This document shows, piece after piece, positions 54,324-63,009 of a DNA stretch of 64,000 nucleotides. Position 1 is the stretch's first letter. The number at the start of each line of letters is the position of its first letter. Origin of the DNA: Falsirhodobacter flavus (GTDB taxonomy: Bacteria > Pseudomonadota > Alphaproteobacteria > Rhodobacterales > Rhodobacteraceae); contig JARWBI010000002.1 in the NCBI GenBank assembly GCA_029846755.1, positions 431,378-495,377 on the forward strand. The letters run 5' to 3'. The position numbers were made by a program, and so were the translations under genes. The notes under the pieces are model-generated. The model was not told where the DNA came from. It did not search any database and was given only the letters and a program-made list of their open reading frames with translations.

Positions 54324-55570
54324 CAGCGCCGGTCGCGCAGCGCGTAATAGACGAGGCTGCCGATCGCCCAGGCGAGGAACGAGAACAGCGCCACCAGCCC
54401 GACCAGCAGGCCACGCTGCGGAAATTCCGCGATCTCGGCCAGCGTCGGGCGGATGTAGGAGGCAAGGTAGCGGTTGCGCCGGTTCGCCTCGGCCACCGCG
54501 GCGTCATAGGAGGCGAGCGCGGCGGTATAGGCGGTTTCGGCGAATTCGCGGTCCACGGTCAGCCGTTCGAACTCCGACACGACGGTGGCGTAGTTGGTGC
54601 CGTTCGGACCACGCTGCGTGTTGCCGAACTTCTGGCGTTCCTGTTCGATCCGGCCCTCGATCACCTCGATCCGCCGCTGCGACTGCACGACGCGCGGATC
54701 GTCCGCCCGCGTGCTGCCCGCCACGAGGTCCAGCTGGACCAGCGCGTCGGCAAGCTGCGCCTGAAGGCTGGCCAGAACGCCCGTCTGCCCCTGAAGATCG
54801 GCAGTAATGTCCACGATCTGGTTTTCCACCCGGAACGAAGTCAGCGCGTCGCGGGCATTCTTCAGCCGTTCGACCGCAACATCCAGATCGTCGCGGGCAT
54901 AGCGGGTCGCATCCTCGCGCGCGACGGTCGAAAGCTCGTTTATCATGCGCGAGCTTTCGTCATGGATAGCCTCGGCGATGCGGCGGGCGTCCGTGGGATC
55001 GAAGGCCAGCACGCGAAGTTCAAGCAGCCCCGAGCCGCTGTCATAGGAAATGCGGACCATGCGCCGCCAGTAATCGCGCAGATCTTCGATGCTGCCGTCC
55101 GAATCGAAGGTCATCAGCGGATCGGAATCGTGGTGGCGCGAATACATCTCGCGCAGGTTCACCTTGGCGTCGATGGCCTGCACGATGTCCTGGCTGCGGA
55201 TGAATTCGTAAAGCACGTCGCTTTCATTCGCGCTGGTCGTCCCAAGCGTGCGCCCAAGCCCGCCCAGAAGGTCGATCGCGCCCGAGGATTCCTCGCTCCG
55301 CACCGTGAAGGCCAGCGTCGAGGCATATTGATCCGCCGCCCGCAGATAGAGATAGGACGCGCTGGCCAGCACCGGCAGGATCACCATGACCGCAAAGGCG
55401 ACCAGAATGCCGTAGTGGCGCGGCATCGCCTTGGCCTGCGAGACGACGCTGCGGAACTGCGTCGTCGCAGCCGCCGCCGACGTGGGCAGGCGGGGCCGCG
55501 CGGGACGCGGGCGCGGCTTGGCCGGTTCCGGCCTTGCGACCTTGGGGGGCGTTTCGGGATCTTGCGCCAT
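54323..55570 (-). CDS. kpsE: capsule export inner-membrane protein (KpsE/Wzz-like)
   Basis: A 415-residue PCP-family protein. A Pro/Arg-rich cytoplasmic N-terminus (about 1-50) precedes TM1 (ILVAFAVMVILPVLASASYL, about 55-75). Then comes a periplasmic domain with long helices, and TM2 near the C-terminus (LLVGLVALFSFLAWAIGSLV). This matches KpsE partners of KpsM/KpsT. The ATG at 55570 follows AGGAAG; upstream frame is not conserved-looking. It heads the kpsE-kpsT pair. Confidence 0.88.
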   Translation of the reverse strand: MAQDPETPPKVARPEPAKPRPRPARPRLPTSAAAATTQFRSVVSQAKAMPRHYGILVAFAVMVILPVLASASYLYLRAADQYASTLAFTVRSEESSGAIDLLGGLGRTLGTTSANESDVLYEFIRSQDIVQAIDAKVNLREMYSRHHDSDPLMTFDSDGSIEDLRDYWRRMVRISYDSGSGLLELRVLAFDPTDARRIAEAIHDESSRMINELSTVAREDATRYARDDLDVAVERLKNARDALTSFRVENQIVDITADLQGQTGVLASLQAQLADALVQLDLVAGSTRADDPRVVQSQRRIEVIEGRIEQERQKFGNTQRGPNGTNYATVVSEFERLTVDREFAETAYTAALASYDAAVAEANRRNRYLASYIRPTLAEIAEFPQRGLLVGLVALFSFLAWAIGSLVYYALRDRR

Positions 55571-55694
55571 TCCGCTGACTTCCTGTGCATCGCCCGCCGC
55601 CGGCGCGCGTTCCGCCCCTGAATATCCCGATGCCGACCCGGGGGGCAAGCGACCGGGCAAGGATTCGGCGGAAGCGTGATCGCGCCGGCGGGTT

Positions 55695-57377
55695 TTACGC
55701 GGCTTTGGCAAGCACCTTCGCCTCGAACCCGCGCAAAACGCGCCGGGCCGCACCGCCGTAACTGTTCGGCAGGGCGCGGAGTTCGGGGAAGACCGCGAAC
55801 AATTCCTCGCGCGCGGCCCCGTTCATTCCGGCAAGCGATGTGCCGCCGGGATGGAAGCTCTCGGTCGCGGCACCGTTGGCGTGGATGATTTCGTGCCGGT
55901 CGAACAGCATGTGGATATAGGTGACCTGCGCCATCTCGACCGTCACTGCTTGCCCGGCTTCCGCCAGATGCTTTGCGGAAACCAGAACCTCCCGCTCGCC
56001 GAACAGCAGCTCGGCGCGGTAGCCCTGAAGCAGCATCCGGTGCTGGGGCGATACGAGGATGTCTTGCGACAGGCCGCAAACCGCCCCCGCGCGCAGCAGA
56101 ATCGGTGCGAGCCGCCCCGCCCCCGGCACCGTGGACCGTCCGATCCACCGGATCGCCTGCACGCCCCGGTCGCGCGTGACCACCATGTCGCCGGGCGCCA
56201 GCGTCTCGACCGCCCGCAGCCCCCGCGGGGTCGCTATCATGGCGCCGGGCGTGAAGCAGATGATCTGCTCGATATTGGCGAAGCTGATGGTGGAGCCGTC
56301 GGCCAACGTCACGGTGCCGTGCATCGTCCCGGTCGCCGCATCGCGATAGGAGATGTGAGTGCTGTATCCCTTCGCCCCGCCCAGATCCAGAATGTCCGCC
56401 TCGGGCGTGCCGTCGGTATTCTGCGATCCGTCCACGGTCATCGACGCATCCGCTCGCCCGGCGGCATTGTTCAGCAGATCGTCAAGGATGAAACGGTCGC
56501 TGCCAGCCCCGCCAACGGCATGATCGCCGCGCCCGAAATGGATCGTGTCGTTGCCCTCGCCGCCGAACAGCCTGTCGGCCCCGTCGCCGCCGAACAACAC
56601 GTCGTTTCCCGCCCCGCCCTGCAGCAGATCGTCCCCGCCATCGCCATAAAGCGTGTCGTGCCCCTCGCCGCCGTCCAGGGTGTCGTTACCGTGAACCGCG
56701 CCTTCAACCTCGGGCGGGGTGCCGACCATCTTGCTCTTGGCAAGGTTTTCCATCCGCCCGCCGGTGTCGGGGCCCTGGATGCCCGCCTCCAACAGGTTGG
56801 AGCCCTCGTTCTCCCAGTACCGGATCTCGATGGTATAGGTGCCGCCCGGCTCCAGCTGGACCTGCGCGGTGCGCGCGGTCATCCCCTGATGGTAGTCGTT
56901 GTTCATATAGGAGGTGACGGTGCCGGTCCCGTCTTCGGTGAAGTCCAGCGCCTTGCCGCTGGCATCGCGGATGATGACCCGCGATCCGTCGTCGGACGCG
57001 GTGCGGATGGTATAAGTCCCACCCTCCGTCACGTTGAGCGTGCTGGTATAGATCACCCCGAAATCGTTGGGATCGGCATCGACCCCGCGGGCAGACTTGG
57101 CAAGGTGATCGACGTGGAAATCGCCGACATGACCCTCGCCGATCAGCCGCCCATCCTCGATCGAACTTGCCTGATCGTGCCGGTCCGCGAAATCCTTGTC
57201 ATAGATGCGGTAGTGCCATTGCCCCGCCAGCGGCTGGTCGCCGCGAAGGATGTCGTTCCCGCGCCCGCCGTCGATATGATCCGCACCGCCCCCGCCCGAG
57301 AGCGTATCGGCACCCGTATCGCCCACGATCTTCTGATCCGCGCCCGTCGCCGAGTTGGCGCTTTTGTTCCCAGCCAT
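55695..57377 (-). CDS. Hint-domain protein with RTX repeats and PA14-like domain
   Basis: A 560-residue protein without signal peptide, probably type I secreted. The order is RTX repeats (about 10-45), a PA14-like carbohydrate-binding domain (about 50-225; GTYTIRTASDDGSRVII, GGTYTIEIRYWE), a second RTX block (about 235-300) and a Hint_2 domain starting at Cys374 (ICFTPGAMIATPRG) with the VSPQHRML block near 443. Hint domains self-cleave at the Cys. The C-terminal splice residues of inteins are absent, so cleavage rather than splicing is expected. It lies upstream of kpsE-kpsT on the same strand. Start is the ATG at 57377. Confidence 0.88.
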   Translation of the reverse strand: MAGNKSANSATGADQKIVGDTGADTLSGGGGADHIDGGRGNDILRGDQPLAGQWHYRIYDKDFADRHDQASSIEDGRLIGEGHVGDFHVDHLAKSARGVDADPNDFGVIYTSTLNVTEGGTYTIRTASDDGSRVIIRDASGKALDFTEDGTGTVTSYMNNDYHQGMTARTAQVQLEPGGTYTIEIRYWENEGSNLLEAGIQGPDTGGRMENLAKSKMVGTPPEVEGAVHGNDTLDGGEGHDTLYGDGGDDLLQGGAGNDVLFGGDGADRLFGGEGNDTIHFGRGDHAVGGAGSDRFILDDLLNNAAGRADASMTVDGSQNTDGTPEADILDLGGAKGYSTHISYRDAATGTMHGTVTLADGSTISFANIEQIICFTPGAMIATPRGLRAVETLAPGDMVVTRDRGVQAIRWIGRSTVPGAGRLAPILLRAGAVCGLSQDILVSPQHRMLLQGYRAELLFGEREVLVSAKHLAEAGQAVTVEMAQVTYIHMLFDRHEIIHANGAATESFHPGGTSLAGMNGAAREELFAVFPELRALPNSYGGAARRVLRGFEAKVLAKAA

Positions 57378-57927
57378 CGTCGTCCCCGCACATCGCTGCC
57401 CGGGCGCTCGATACGCGGTGGCAGATGTGCGGCGCGTTAAGACGCCGCGCGCAGGACGCGGAATCTGATCGGCATTCGCGACGAATTGGAACGATCTCGG
57501 CACCCGCGATGGACACTGGCGTGTTGCTGAAAATCATCCGGATGATCGTTGATCCAGCCGGGCCCGTCGGGTGAAGCGGATGCCTGAAACAGCGCCCCAC
57601 CGGCGATGGCGTGCATATGCAGCCATCTTCATCCCGGAGTATCGGTCTCAGAACGGCAAAGTGCGCAGGTTGATCGTCGACCGTATGGGAACGATCTCAG
57701 CTGACGCGGCACGCAGGCTTGCCTATCTCATGACCGGCTGCGCCGCGCCTGAACTTGAGCCGGATGTTGCAAACGGCGACTCTATGTCGGACAGGATGCA
57801 AGTTGCGGACGCTTGCCCCTGCCCTGCCAACGCACCGCGTCATCCACTGAACGCTTGTGCCTCCAACGCTGGCCAGTGGATCATGCGGTCGCTCATTTGC
57901 TTGGACAGCGGATGGTCCTCATGTCCG
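57378..57927. other. 550-base spacer before the TRAP operon; no gene recognised
   Basis: No convincing reading frame was found. It holds a perfect 14-base palindrome ATCATCCGGATGAT at 57533-57546, about 156 bases upstream of the Hint/RTX start. Two copies of GGAACGATCTC lie 200 bases apart (57488-57498 and 57688-57698). It marks the boundary between the capsule locus and the accessory island. Confidence 0.5.
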
Positions 57928-58932
57928 TCAAGCCAGATCGCGCACCTGCTCGATCCGCTCCATCCCGCCGACGGTTCCGGCCATCGTTTCCCAGACCGGG
58001 CGGGCGCCGGCGATCCAGGCCTTGCGATCGGTGGGTTGCACGACCTGCGCGCCGCCGTCGATCGCAAGCTTCATCGAGGCCTCCTCGTCGGCGACGATCA
58101 GCTCGTCGAAATAGGCGGCGCCTTCGGCGGCGGCCTGGGTCAGCACCTCCTTCTGCTCGTCATCCAGACGGCGCCAGAAGGGCTGGGCAAAGTAGACGAT
58201 GCCCCCGGCCCAGATATGCGCCGTTTCCGTCAGGCTCGGCACAACCTCATAGAGCTTGAAGCCAGCATAGGCGCTTTTGGTCAGGTCCATCGCGTCCACG
58301 ACGCCAGTCTGCAGCGCGTTGTAGGTTTCCACGATCGGGATTCCGGTGGGATTGGCACCATAGGCGCGCCAGAGCTCGGTGTGCAGCGGGCTCTGGATCA
58401 CGCGCATGTTCAGGCCGCGCAGGGCGGCGGGCTCGGCGATCGGCGTCTTGGTCAGCAGATGCCGCGCGCCGTAGTTGATGTAGGCGGGGACCACGAAGCC
58501 CTCGGCCTCGAGCCTGGCCTTGATGTCGGCGCCGACCTCGCCTTCGCCCGCAGCCCTGAGGTGGGCGGCGTCGCGGAAAAGGAACGGAAGGTCGAAGATC
58601 TGCGCCTCGGGCACCCAGGAGGAGATGACGGAGATGGTCGACAACGACGCCTGCACCGAGCCGAGCTTCGCCGCCTGCGCGATCTCGCGCTCGGCGCCAA
58701 GCGCGGCGTTGGCCACGATGTTGAAGCGGAAGGCGCCGGGCAGACGCTCCTCCACGATTTCGGCGATGCGGTGCCAGATCAGCGTCTCGGGCTTGTCAGG
58801 GGCCATCAGCGATGCGGCGGTGACGGGCGTTGCGGCCTCGGCCCGGCGCACGAAGGCGGGCGCCGCCAGAAGGCCGAGCGCTGTGGCGGATGCCGTCTTC
58901 AGAAAGATCCGGCGGGACGGGAGGGCGGTCAT
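57928..58932 (-). CDS. dctP: TRAP transporter solute-binding protein (DctP)
   Basis: A 334-residue periplasmic binding protein. The signal SRRIFLKTASATALGLLAAPAFV has the twin-arginine pattern. The family Arg is in RGLNMRVIQSPLH. A DctP-type ARHLLTKTPI region and the helix ETYNALQTGVVDAMD are visible. The ATG at 58932 follows AAGGA. It is the last gene of the operon, 11 bases after the fused TRAP permease. Substrate is unknown; an organosulfur acid is suggested by the neighbouring monooxygenase. Confidence 0.9.
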   Translation of the reverse strand: MTALPSRRIFLKTASATALGLLAAPAFVRRAEAATPVTAASLMAPDKPETLIWHRIAEIVEERLPGAFRFNIVANAALGAEREIAQAAKLGSVQASLSTISVISSWVPEAQIFDLPFLFRDAAHLRAAGEGEVGADIKARLEAEGFVVPAYINYGARHLLTKTPIAEPAALRGLNMRVIQSPLHTELWRAYGANPTGIPIVETYNALQTGVVDAMDLTKSAYAGFKLYEVVPSLTETAHIWAGGIVYFAQPFWRRLDDEQKEVLTQAAAEGAAYFDELIVADEEASMKLAIDGGAQVVQPTDRKAWIAGARPVWETMAGTVGGMERIEQVRDLA

Positions 58933-58943
58933 GGGGATGTCCT

Positions 58944-60779
58944 TCAAAGCAGGGTCTGGCCGAACGCGAAGAGGCAAACGGCGACAAGCGCCGCCGTCAG
59001 CGCGCCGACATAGGGCAGGACGGCGCGGAAGAGCGCAGTGGTGGGGGGGCCGGTAACGCCTGAGACGACGAAGATCAGGACACCGAAGGGCGGGGTCAGC
59101 CCGCCGATCATCAGGTTCACGACGACGATCACCCCGAACACGACGGGATCGAGCCCCGCCGCCACGGCAAGCGGCAGCAGGAGCGGCGCGAGCAGCAGGA
59201 TCGCCGCCCCGATGTCGAGGAAAAGACCCGCCACGAACAGCAGCAGAACCGAGAACACCAGCGCTGCGACCGGACCGCTGCCGAAGACCGCCGCCATCTG
59301 CGCAATCCCGCCCGAGATGTCGTCCACCGCCAGCATGAAGGCGAAGGGGGCGGCGGAGGCGATCAGCAGCGCGATGGCGGCCGCCTCGGTCGCCGACTGG
59401 CGGAAGGCGGCGAAGATGCTGCCCGTTGACATGCGGTAATACAGGCTCAGGCCAAGAGTGTAGATGGCGGCGACGGCGGCGGCTTCGGTTGTGGTGACGA
59501 TGCCGAAGCGGATGCCCAGCACGACGATAAGCCCAAGGCAGAAGGCGGGCGCGGCACGCACCGCCAGCCGTGCCCGCTCACCTGGCGTGCTGCGCATGGC
59601 CAGGGGCGTGTCGCGGCAGGTGACGCGGATCACGAGAAACAGCGCAAGGGCCAGCAGCAGTCCGGCCCAAAGACCGCCAACGAGGAGGCTTCCGACCGAC
59701 AGGTTGGTGGCCGTCGCGAGGATCAGGAAGGCGATCGACGGCGGGATCACGTTGTCGAGCATGGAGGTGGCAGCCACGATGGCACCCGCCTTCGCGGGCG
59801 CATAGCCGCGCTTCACCAACTCCGGCTGGAAGGTGGAGGCGCTGAACGCAGCCGCAGCGATGGAGGATCCCGATGCGCCCGAGAACAGCACGTTGGTCAG
59901 CAGCGCCGTCTGCGCCAGCCCGCCGCGCCTGTGGCCGACCAGAGAATCCGCAAAGCGCACCAGCTTCCCGGCGACGCCCGACAGCGTGAGAAGCGTGCCC
60001 GCCAGAAGAAAGAACGGCACCGAGAGGAGGAGGAACTTCATCATCCCGGACAGGGCGGTGTTCACCAACGCGGGCTCGGGCAGTGTGCTGCCAAAGGGAA
60101 CGGCGATGAAGGCAGCGGCGATGAAGGCGTGAGGCAGAGGGGCCGCGACGGCCAACCCCAACGCTGCGACAAGGGCAAGAAACAGGCTCGGCGGCATCCC
60201 CGGATCCACATAGATCGTGCTTGTTCCAAACCAGAAGAGCCCGGCGGCAAGGATCGCGGCGGCTCCAAGCTGCGCCGCCCGCCCCTTGGCCAGCAGGCGC
60301 AGGGTGGTGAGCAGGACGACGAGCCCGCCGCCGGCCGCGAAGACGGTAAAGGGGATCCATTCGGGCAGGCCCAGTGCCGCGTTGGTGCCGCCCATCAGGT
60401 CGGTCACCACCCAGCTGCCATGCGCGATGACAAGGCCCGACAAGAGCGTCAGCGCCTCCGCAACGACGTCGGCAGCGACCCGCGGAGCCGGGGGCAGGTA
60501 GCGATGAACCACATCGAGCCGCATCGCCAGCGCCGAAGTCAGCGCCACCGGCATCCCGAGGGACAGGATGGCCACGTGCAGCCAGATCCCCGCATCCTCC
60601 GCCCCGAGAAGCGCCGAGGAAAAGCCGTAGCGCAGCACGAAGCCGGCAGCGACAAGACCCAGAAGCGCCACCAGCGCGACCGCGGCCAGGCTCGACAGCG
60701 CCGCCGAAAGGGTATCGAGCAGGCGGGCGGCGATGCGGCCTATGCCGTCATGCGTGCGAGGAAGGCTCTGGTCGGCCAT
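58944..60779 (-). CDS. TRAP transporter permease, fused small and large subunits (DctQM)
   Basis: A 611-residue membrane protein. Residues about 1-165 are a DctQ-type four-helix unit (VLRYGFSSALLGAEDAGIWLH) and about 185-611 a DctM-type unit (LLSVPFFLLAGTLL, SGASGSSIAAAAF, IPPSIAFLIL, GGLTPPFGVLIFVVSG). Fusion into one chain is a known TRAP variant. It uses a sodium gradient to import the solute captured by DctP. It begins one base after the monooxygenase stop. Confidence 0.92.
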   Translation of the reverse strand: MADQSLPRTHDGIGRIAARLLDTLSAALSSLAAVALVALLGLVAAGFVLRYGFSSALLGAEDAGIWLHVAILSLGMPVALTSALAMRLDVVHRYLPPAPRVAADVVAEALTLLSGLVIAHGSWVVTDLMGGTNAALGLPEWIPFTVFAAGGGLVVLLTTLRLLAKGRAAQLGAAAILAAGLFWFGTSTIYVDPGMPPSLFLALVAALGLAVAAPLPHAFIAAAFIAVPFGSTLPEPALVNTALSGMMKFLLLSVPFFLLAGTLLTLSGVAGKLVRFADSLVGHRRGGLAQTALLTNVLFSGASGSSIAAAAFSASTFQPELVKRGYAPAKAGAIVAATSMLDNVIPPSIAFLILATATNLSVGSLLVGGLWAGLLLALALFLVIRVTCRDTPLAMRSTPGERARLAVRAAPAFCLGLIVVLGIRFGIVTTTEAAAVAAIYTLGLSLYYRMSTGSIFAAFRQSATEAAAIALLIASAAPFAFMLAVDDISGGIAQMAAVFGSGPVAALVFSVLLLFVAGLFLDIGAAILLLAPLLLPLAVAAGLDPVVFGVIVVVNLMIGGLTPPFGVLIFVVSGVTGPPTTALFRAVLPYVGALTAALVAVCLFAFGQTLL

Positions 60780-60780
60780 G

Positions 60781-61911
60781 TCAGCTTGCCTTCGCGTCGA
60801 GGTCGCGGTCGAACAGCGTGTTCCAGGTGAACTGCTTCTTCGGCACCGCCGGCTCGCGCGCGACGTCCAGCTTCGGCAGCACCAGCTCTCCGAAGCGGTA
60901 GGCTTCCTCCAGCAGCGGCATGCCGGACAGGATGAAGGTGTCGATGCCGACCTTGCGGTATTCCTCCATCGTGCGAACCACCGTGTCGGGCGAGCCGACG
61001 ATGGCGCTGCCCGGGCCGGGGCGGACAAGGCCGATACCGGCCCAGATGTTCGGGGCGACCTCGAGATCGCGCAGGTTGTCGGGCTTCACGCCGCCATGCA
61101 TCGCGCTCATCCGGCGCTGACCGACGCTGTCGGTGCCGCCAACGAACTTCTGGTTGCCCGCGATCGACGCCTCGTCCATTTGGTCATACATGTCGGCGAC
61201 CGCGGCCCAAGCCTCCTCGTCGGTGCGGCGCACGATGACGTAAAGGCGCACGCCAAAGGTCAACTCGCGGCCGTAATGGGCCGCGCGGGCCTTCACCTGC
61301 TCGATCTTCCGACCCATCTGCTCGGGCGTCTCGCCCCAGGAAAGGTAGACGTCCACATGCTTGGCCGCGACGTCGATCGCCTTGTCGGAGCTTCCGCCGA
61401 ACCACAGGGGCGGCGGCTTGATCGTGTCGGACACGGGCAGCGCCAGCTTCGCGCCGACGGTCGGGAAATACTTCCCGTCCTGCGTCACGCTTTCGCCGGC
61501 CATGACGCGGTTATAGATGGACAGGTATTCGTCGGCCATCTCGTAGCGTTCGTCATGGCTCATCGTCAGGCCGTAGGCGCCCATCATCTTGGCATCGCCG
61601 GAGACGACGTTGATGAGGGTGCGGCCTTTGGAGAACTCCTGCATCGAGGCCGCCATCTTGGCCAGCAACGTGGGCGCGATGATGCCCGGATGCACGGCGC
61701 AGAGGAACTTCATCCGCTCAGTATAGGGCAGGAGGGCTGCTGCCAGCACCCAGACGTCATGCGCCCCCGTCGCGAACAGGGCGCCGGTATAGCCGAGGTG
61801 GTCGTAGGCCTGCGCCAGCTGCCGGTAATAGCCGTAATCCACGGTGCGGGAGCCTTCGGGCTTCCAGGGATAATGCCCGTCGGGGGCGCACATATACCAG
61901 AGGACGTTCAT
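60781..61911 (-). CDS. SsuD-like FMNH2-dependent monooxygenase (luciferase-like)
   Basis: A 376-residue luciferase-like flavin monooxygenase matching the SsuD/MsuD group in length and motifs: WPKPE-type start (MNVLWYMCAPDGHYPWKPEG), LCAVHPGIIAPTLLAKMAAS, LINVVSGDAKMMGAYG, and PLWFGGSSDKAIDVAAKHVD. Such enzymes release sulfite from alkanesulfonates using reduced flavin supplied by a separate reductase. No flavin reductase gene is in the window. The ATG at 61911 follows AAGGAAG. Other flavin-dependent sulfur substrates (methanesulfonate, sulfones) are possible. Confidence 0.88.
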   Translation of the reverse strand: MNVLWYMCAPDGHYPWKPEGSRTVDYGYYRQLAQAYDHLGYTGALFATGAHDVWVLAAALLPYTERMKFLCAVHPGIIAPTLLAKMAASMQEFSKGRTLINVVSGDAKMMGAYGLTMSHDERYEMADEYLSIYNRVMAGESVTQDGKYFPTVGAKLALPVSDTIKPPPLWFGGSSDKAIDVAAKHVDVYLSWGETPEQMGRKIEQVKARAAHYGRELTFGVRLYVIVRRTDEEAWAAVADMYDQMDEASIAGNQKFVGGTDSVGQRRMSAMHGGVKPDNLRDLEVAPNIWAGIGLVRPGPGSAIVGSPDTVVRTMEEYRKVGIDTFILSGMPLLEEAYRFGELVLPKLDVAREPAVPKKQFTWNTLFDRDLDAKAS

Positions 61912-61925
61912 GAAATGCTTCCTTC

Positions 61926-62777
61926 TCAGGCGCCGACCGTGGGACGGAAGGCGGTGATCTTCAGAGGGGCGGGGAAGTCGCCATGCGCGTGGAGAACGTC
62001 GGCCTCCTCCTGCTGCTCGGCGACAAGGGCGGCGCTGGCGGGAATGACGCGCCAGTCGCGACCGGCGATCACGCCCTTCCACTGGTGAACCGCAGCCTCC
62101 GTCGCGTCCTTGCCCGCCAAAAGCCGCGCGGCGCGCTCTGGATCGGCGGCCACCGCATCTCCCAGCCGGACCAGCGCCTGCACGAACCCATCCAGTTCGG
62201 CTTCCGAAGCGCCGGTATCCGCGAGCGTCCAGAACACGGAGCGATTGGGAATGGTGGAGCCGCAAAGCGACAGGAGCCGCGCCTCGCCGGTCGCGACCGT
62301 CTGCTCAATCAACGGCGCCATCGCGATCCAGACGTCGACCTCGCCCGAGGCCAGCGCCTTGCGGGATGCGGCCGGCGACATCTCGCAGCGCACGACGTCG
62401 TTCAGCGTCAATCCGGCCAGCTCCAGCGAGCGGGCAAGCAGGTAGGTGTGGAACGAGCCGTCGATCAGCGCGACACGCTTGCCCTTCAGCTGGGCCATCT
62501 CGTGGATGGTGCTTCCAGGTGCGACCAGAAGCGCGCCATTGGCCGGACGAGGAGCCGAGGCGCCGAGATAGACGACCCGCCTGCCCTGGGACTGCGCGAT
62601 CAGCGGCGGCGTCGATCCCGTGCCGCCGACATCAATCGACCCCGCCTCGATCAGTGCGCCAGTGTCGCGCCCTTCGGGATAGGCCACGAAGGAAGCGGCC
62701 GCGTCGCCCATGATACCCGGCCAGAGCGAGGCCAGGCGCAGGTGGAGGTTCATAGGGTGAACGCCAATCTTCAGCAT
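61926..62777 (-). CDS. SsuA/NMT1-like binding-protein homologue without signal peptide
   Basis: A 283-residue protein with the NMT1/SsuA fold (GALIEAGSIDVGGTGSTPPLIAQ, MAQLKGKRVALIDGSFHTYLLARSLE, LASGEVDVWIAMAPL). It starts directly at the first domain strand (MLKIGVHPMNLHLRLA). An in-frame TAA seven codons upstream excludes a hidden signal peptide, so the protein stays in the cytoplasm. It might be a sensor, a cytoplasmic carrier or an enzyme, since the sulfinate desulfinase DszB shares this fold. The DszB catalytic Cys is not visible at the matching N-terminal position. It is the first gene of the operon. Confidence 0.85.
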   Translation of the reverse strand: MLKIGVHPMNLHLRLASLWPGIMGDAAASFVAYPEGRDTGALIEAGSIDVGGTGSTPPLIAQSQGRRVVYLGASAPRPANGALLVAPGSTIHEMAQLKGKRVALIDGSFHTYLLARSLELAGLTLNDVVRCEMSPAASRKALASGEVDVWIAMAPLIEQTVATGEARLLSLCGSTIPNRSVFWTLADTGASEAELDGFVQALVRLGDAVAADPERAARLLAGKDATEAAVHQWKGVIAGRDWRVIPASAALVAEQQEEADVLHAHGDFPAPLKITAFRPTVGA

Positions 62778-62782
62778 CGGAA

Positions 62783-62820
62783 GGTTCCATCCGCGTTATA
62801 TATTTTCCTTAAATGGAACC
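62783..62820. promoter_or_regulatory. inverted repeat upstream of the organosulfur operon
   Basis: GGTTCCAT (62783-62790) and ATGGAACC (62813-62820) form a perfect eight-base inverted repeat with a 22-base AT-rich centre containing TATATATTTT. It lies directly before the operon's first start codon, where a repressor would block transcription. It is the best operator candidate for the divergent ArsR-type regulator. The reverse strand also has TTGACA (62835-62840), but with poor spacing to the AT-rich part. Confidence 0.4.
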
Positions 62821-63009
62821 GCCGGGGCCTTCCTTGTCAACGGACGGCTGGTGCAAGCCTTTCAATAAGCAGTATAATCCAAAATCCGGGATGAGCGAAG
62901 AAGGATATAATCGACACTTAAGGTTTTAATAGAATATCTTTCTTGTCGTCCGGGCACGTCTTGCGATGTCGCGCGGATGCGGCATCATCGTCCGGAGCGG
63001 AGGGACAAT

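Noticed and set aside
57571..57930. Possible gene or transposase remnant upstream of the TRAP operon
   Set aside because: The frame has no recognisable motif and runs into the shadow of dctP; left as an unassigned spacer.
62830..62880. TTGACA on the minus strand as a -35 box for the organosulfur operon
   Set aside because: The nearest TATA-like box is about 32 bases away, too far for a standard promoter.
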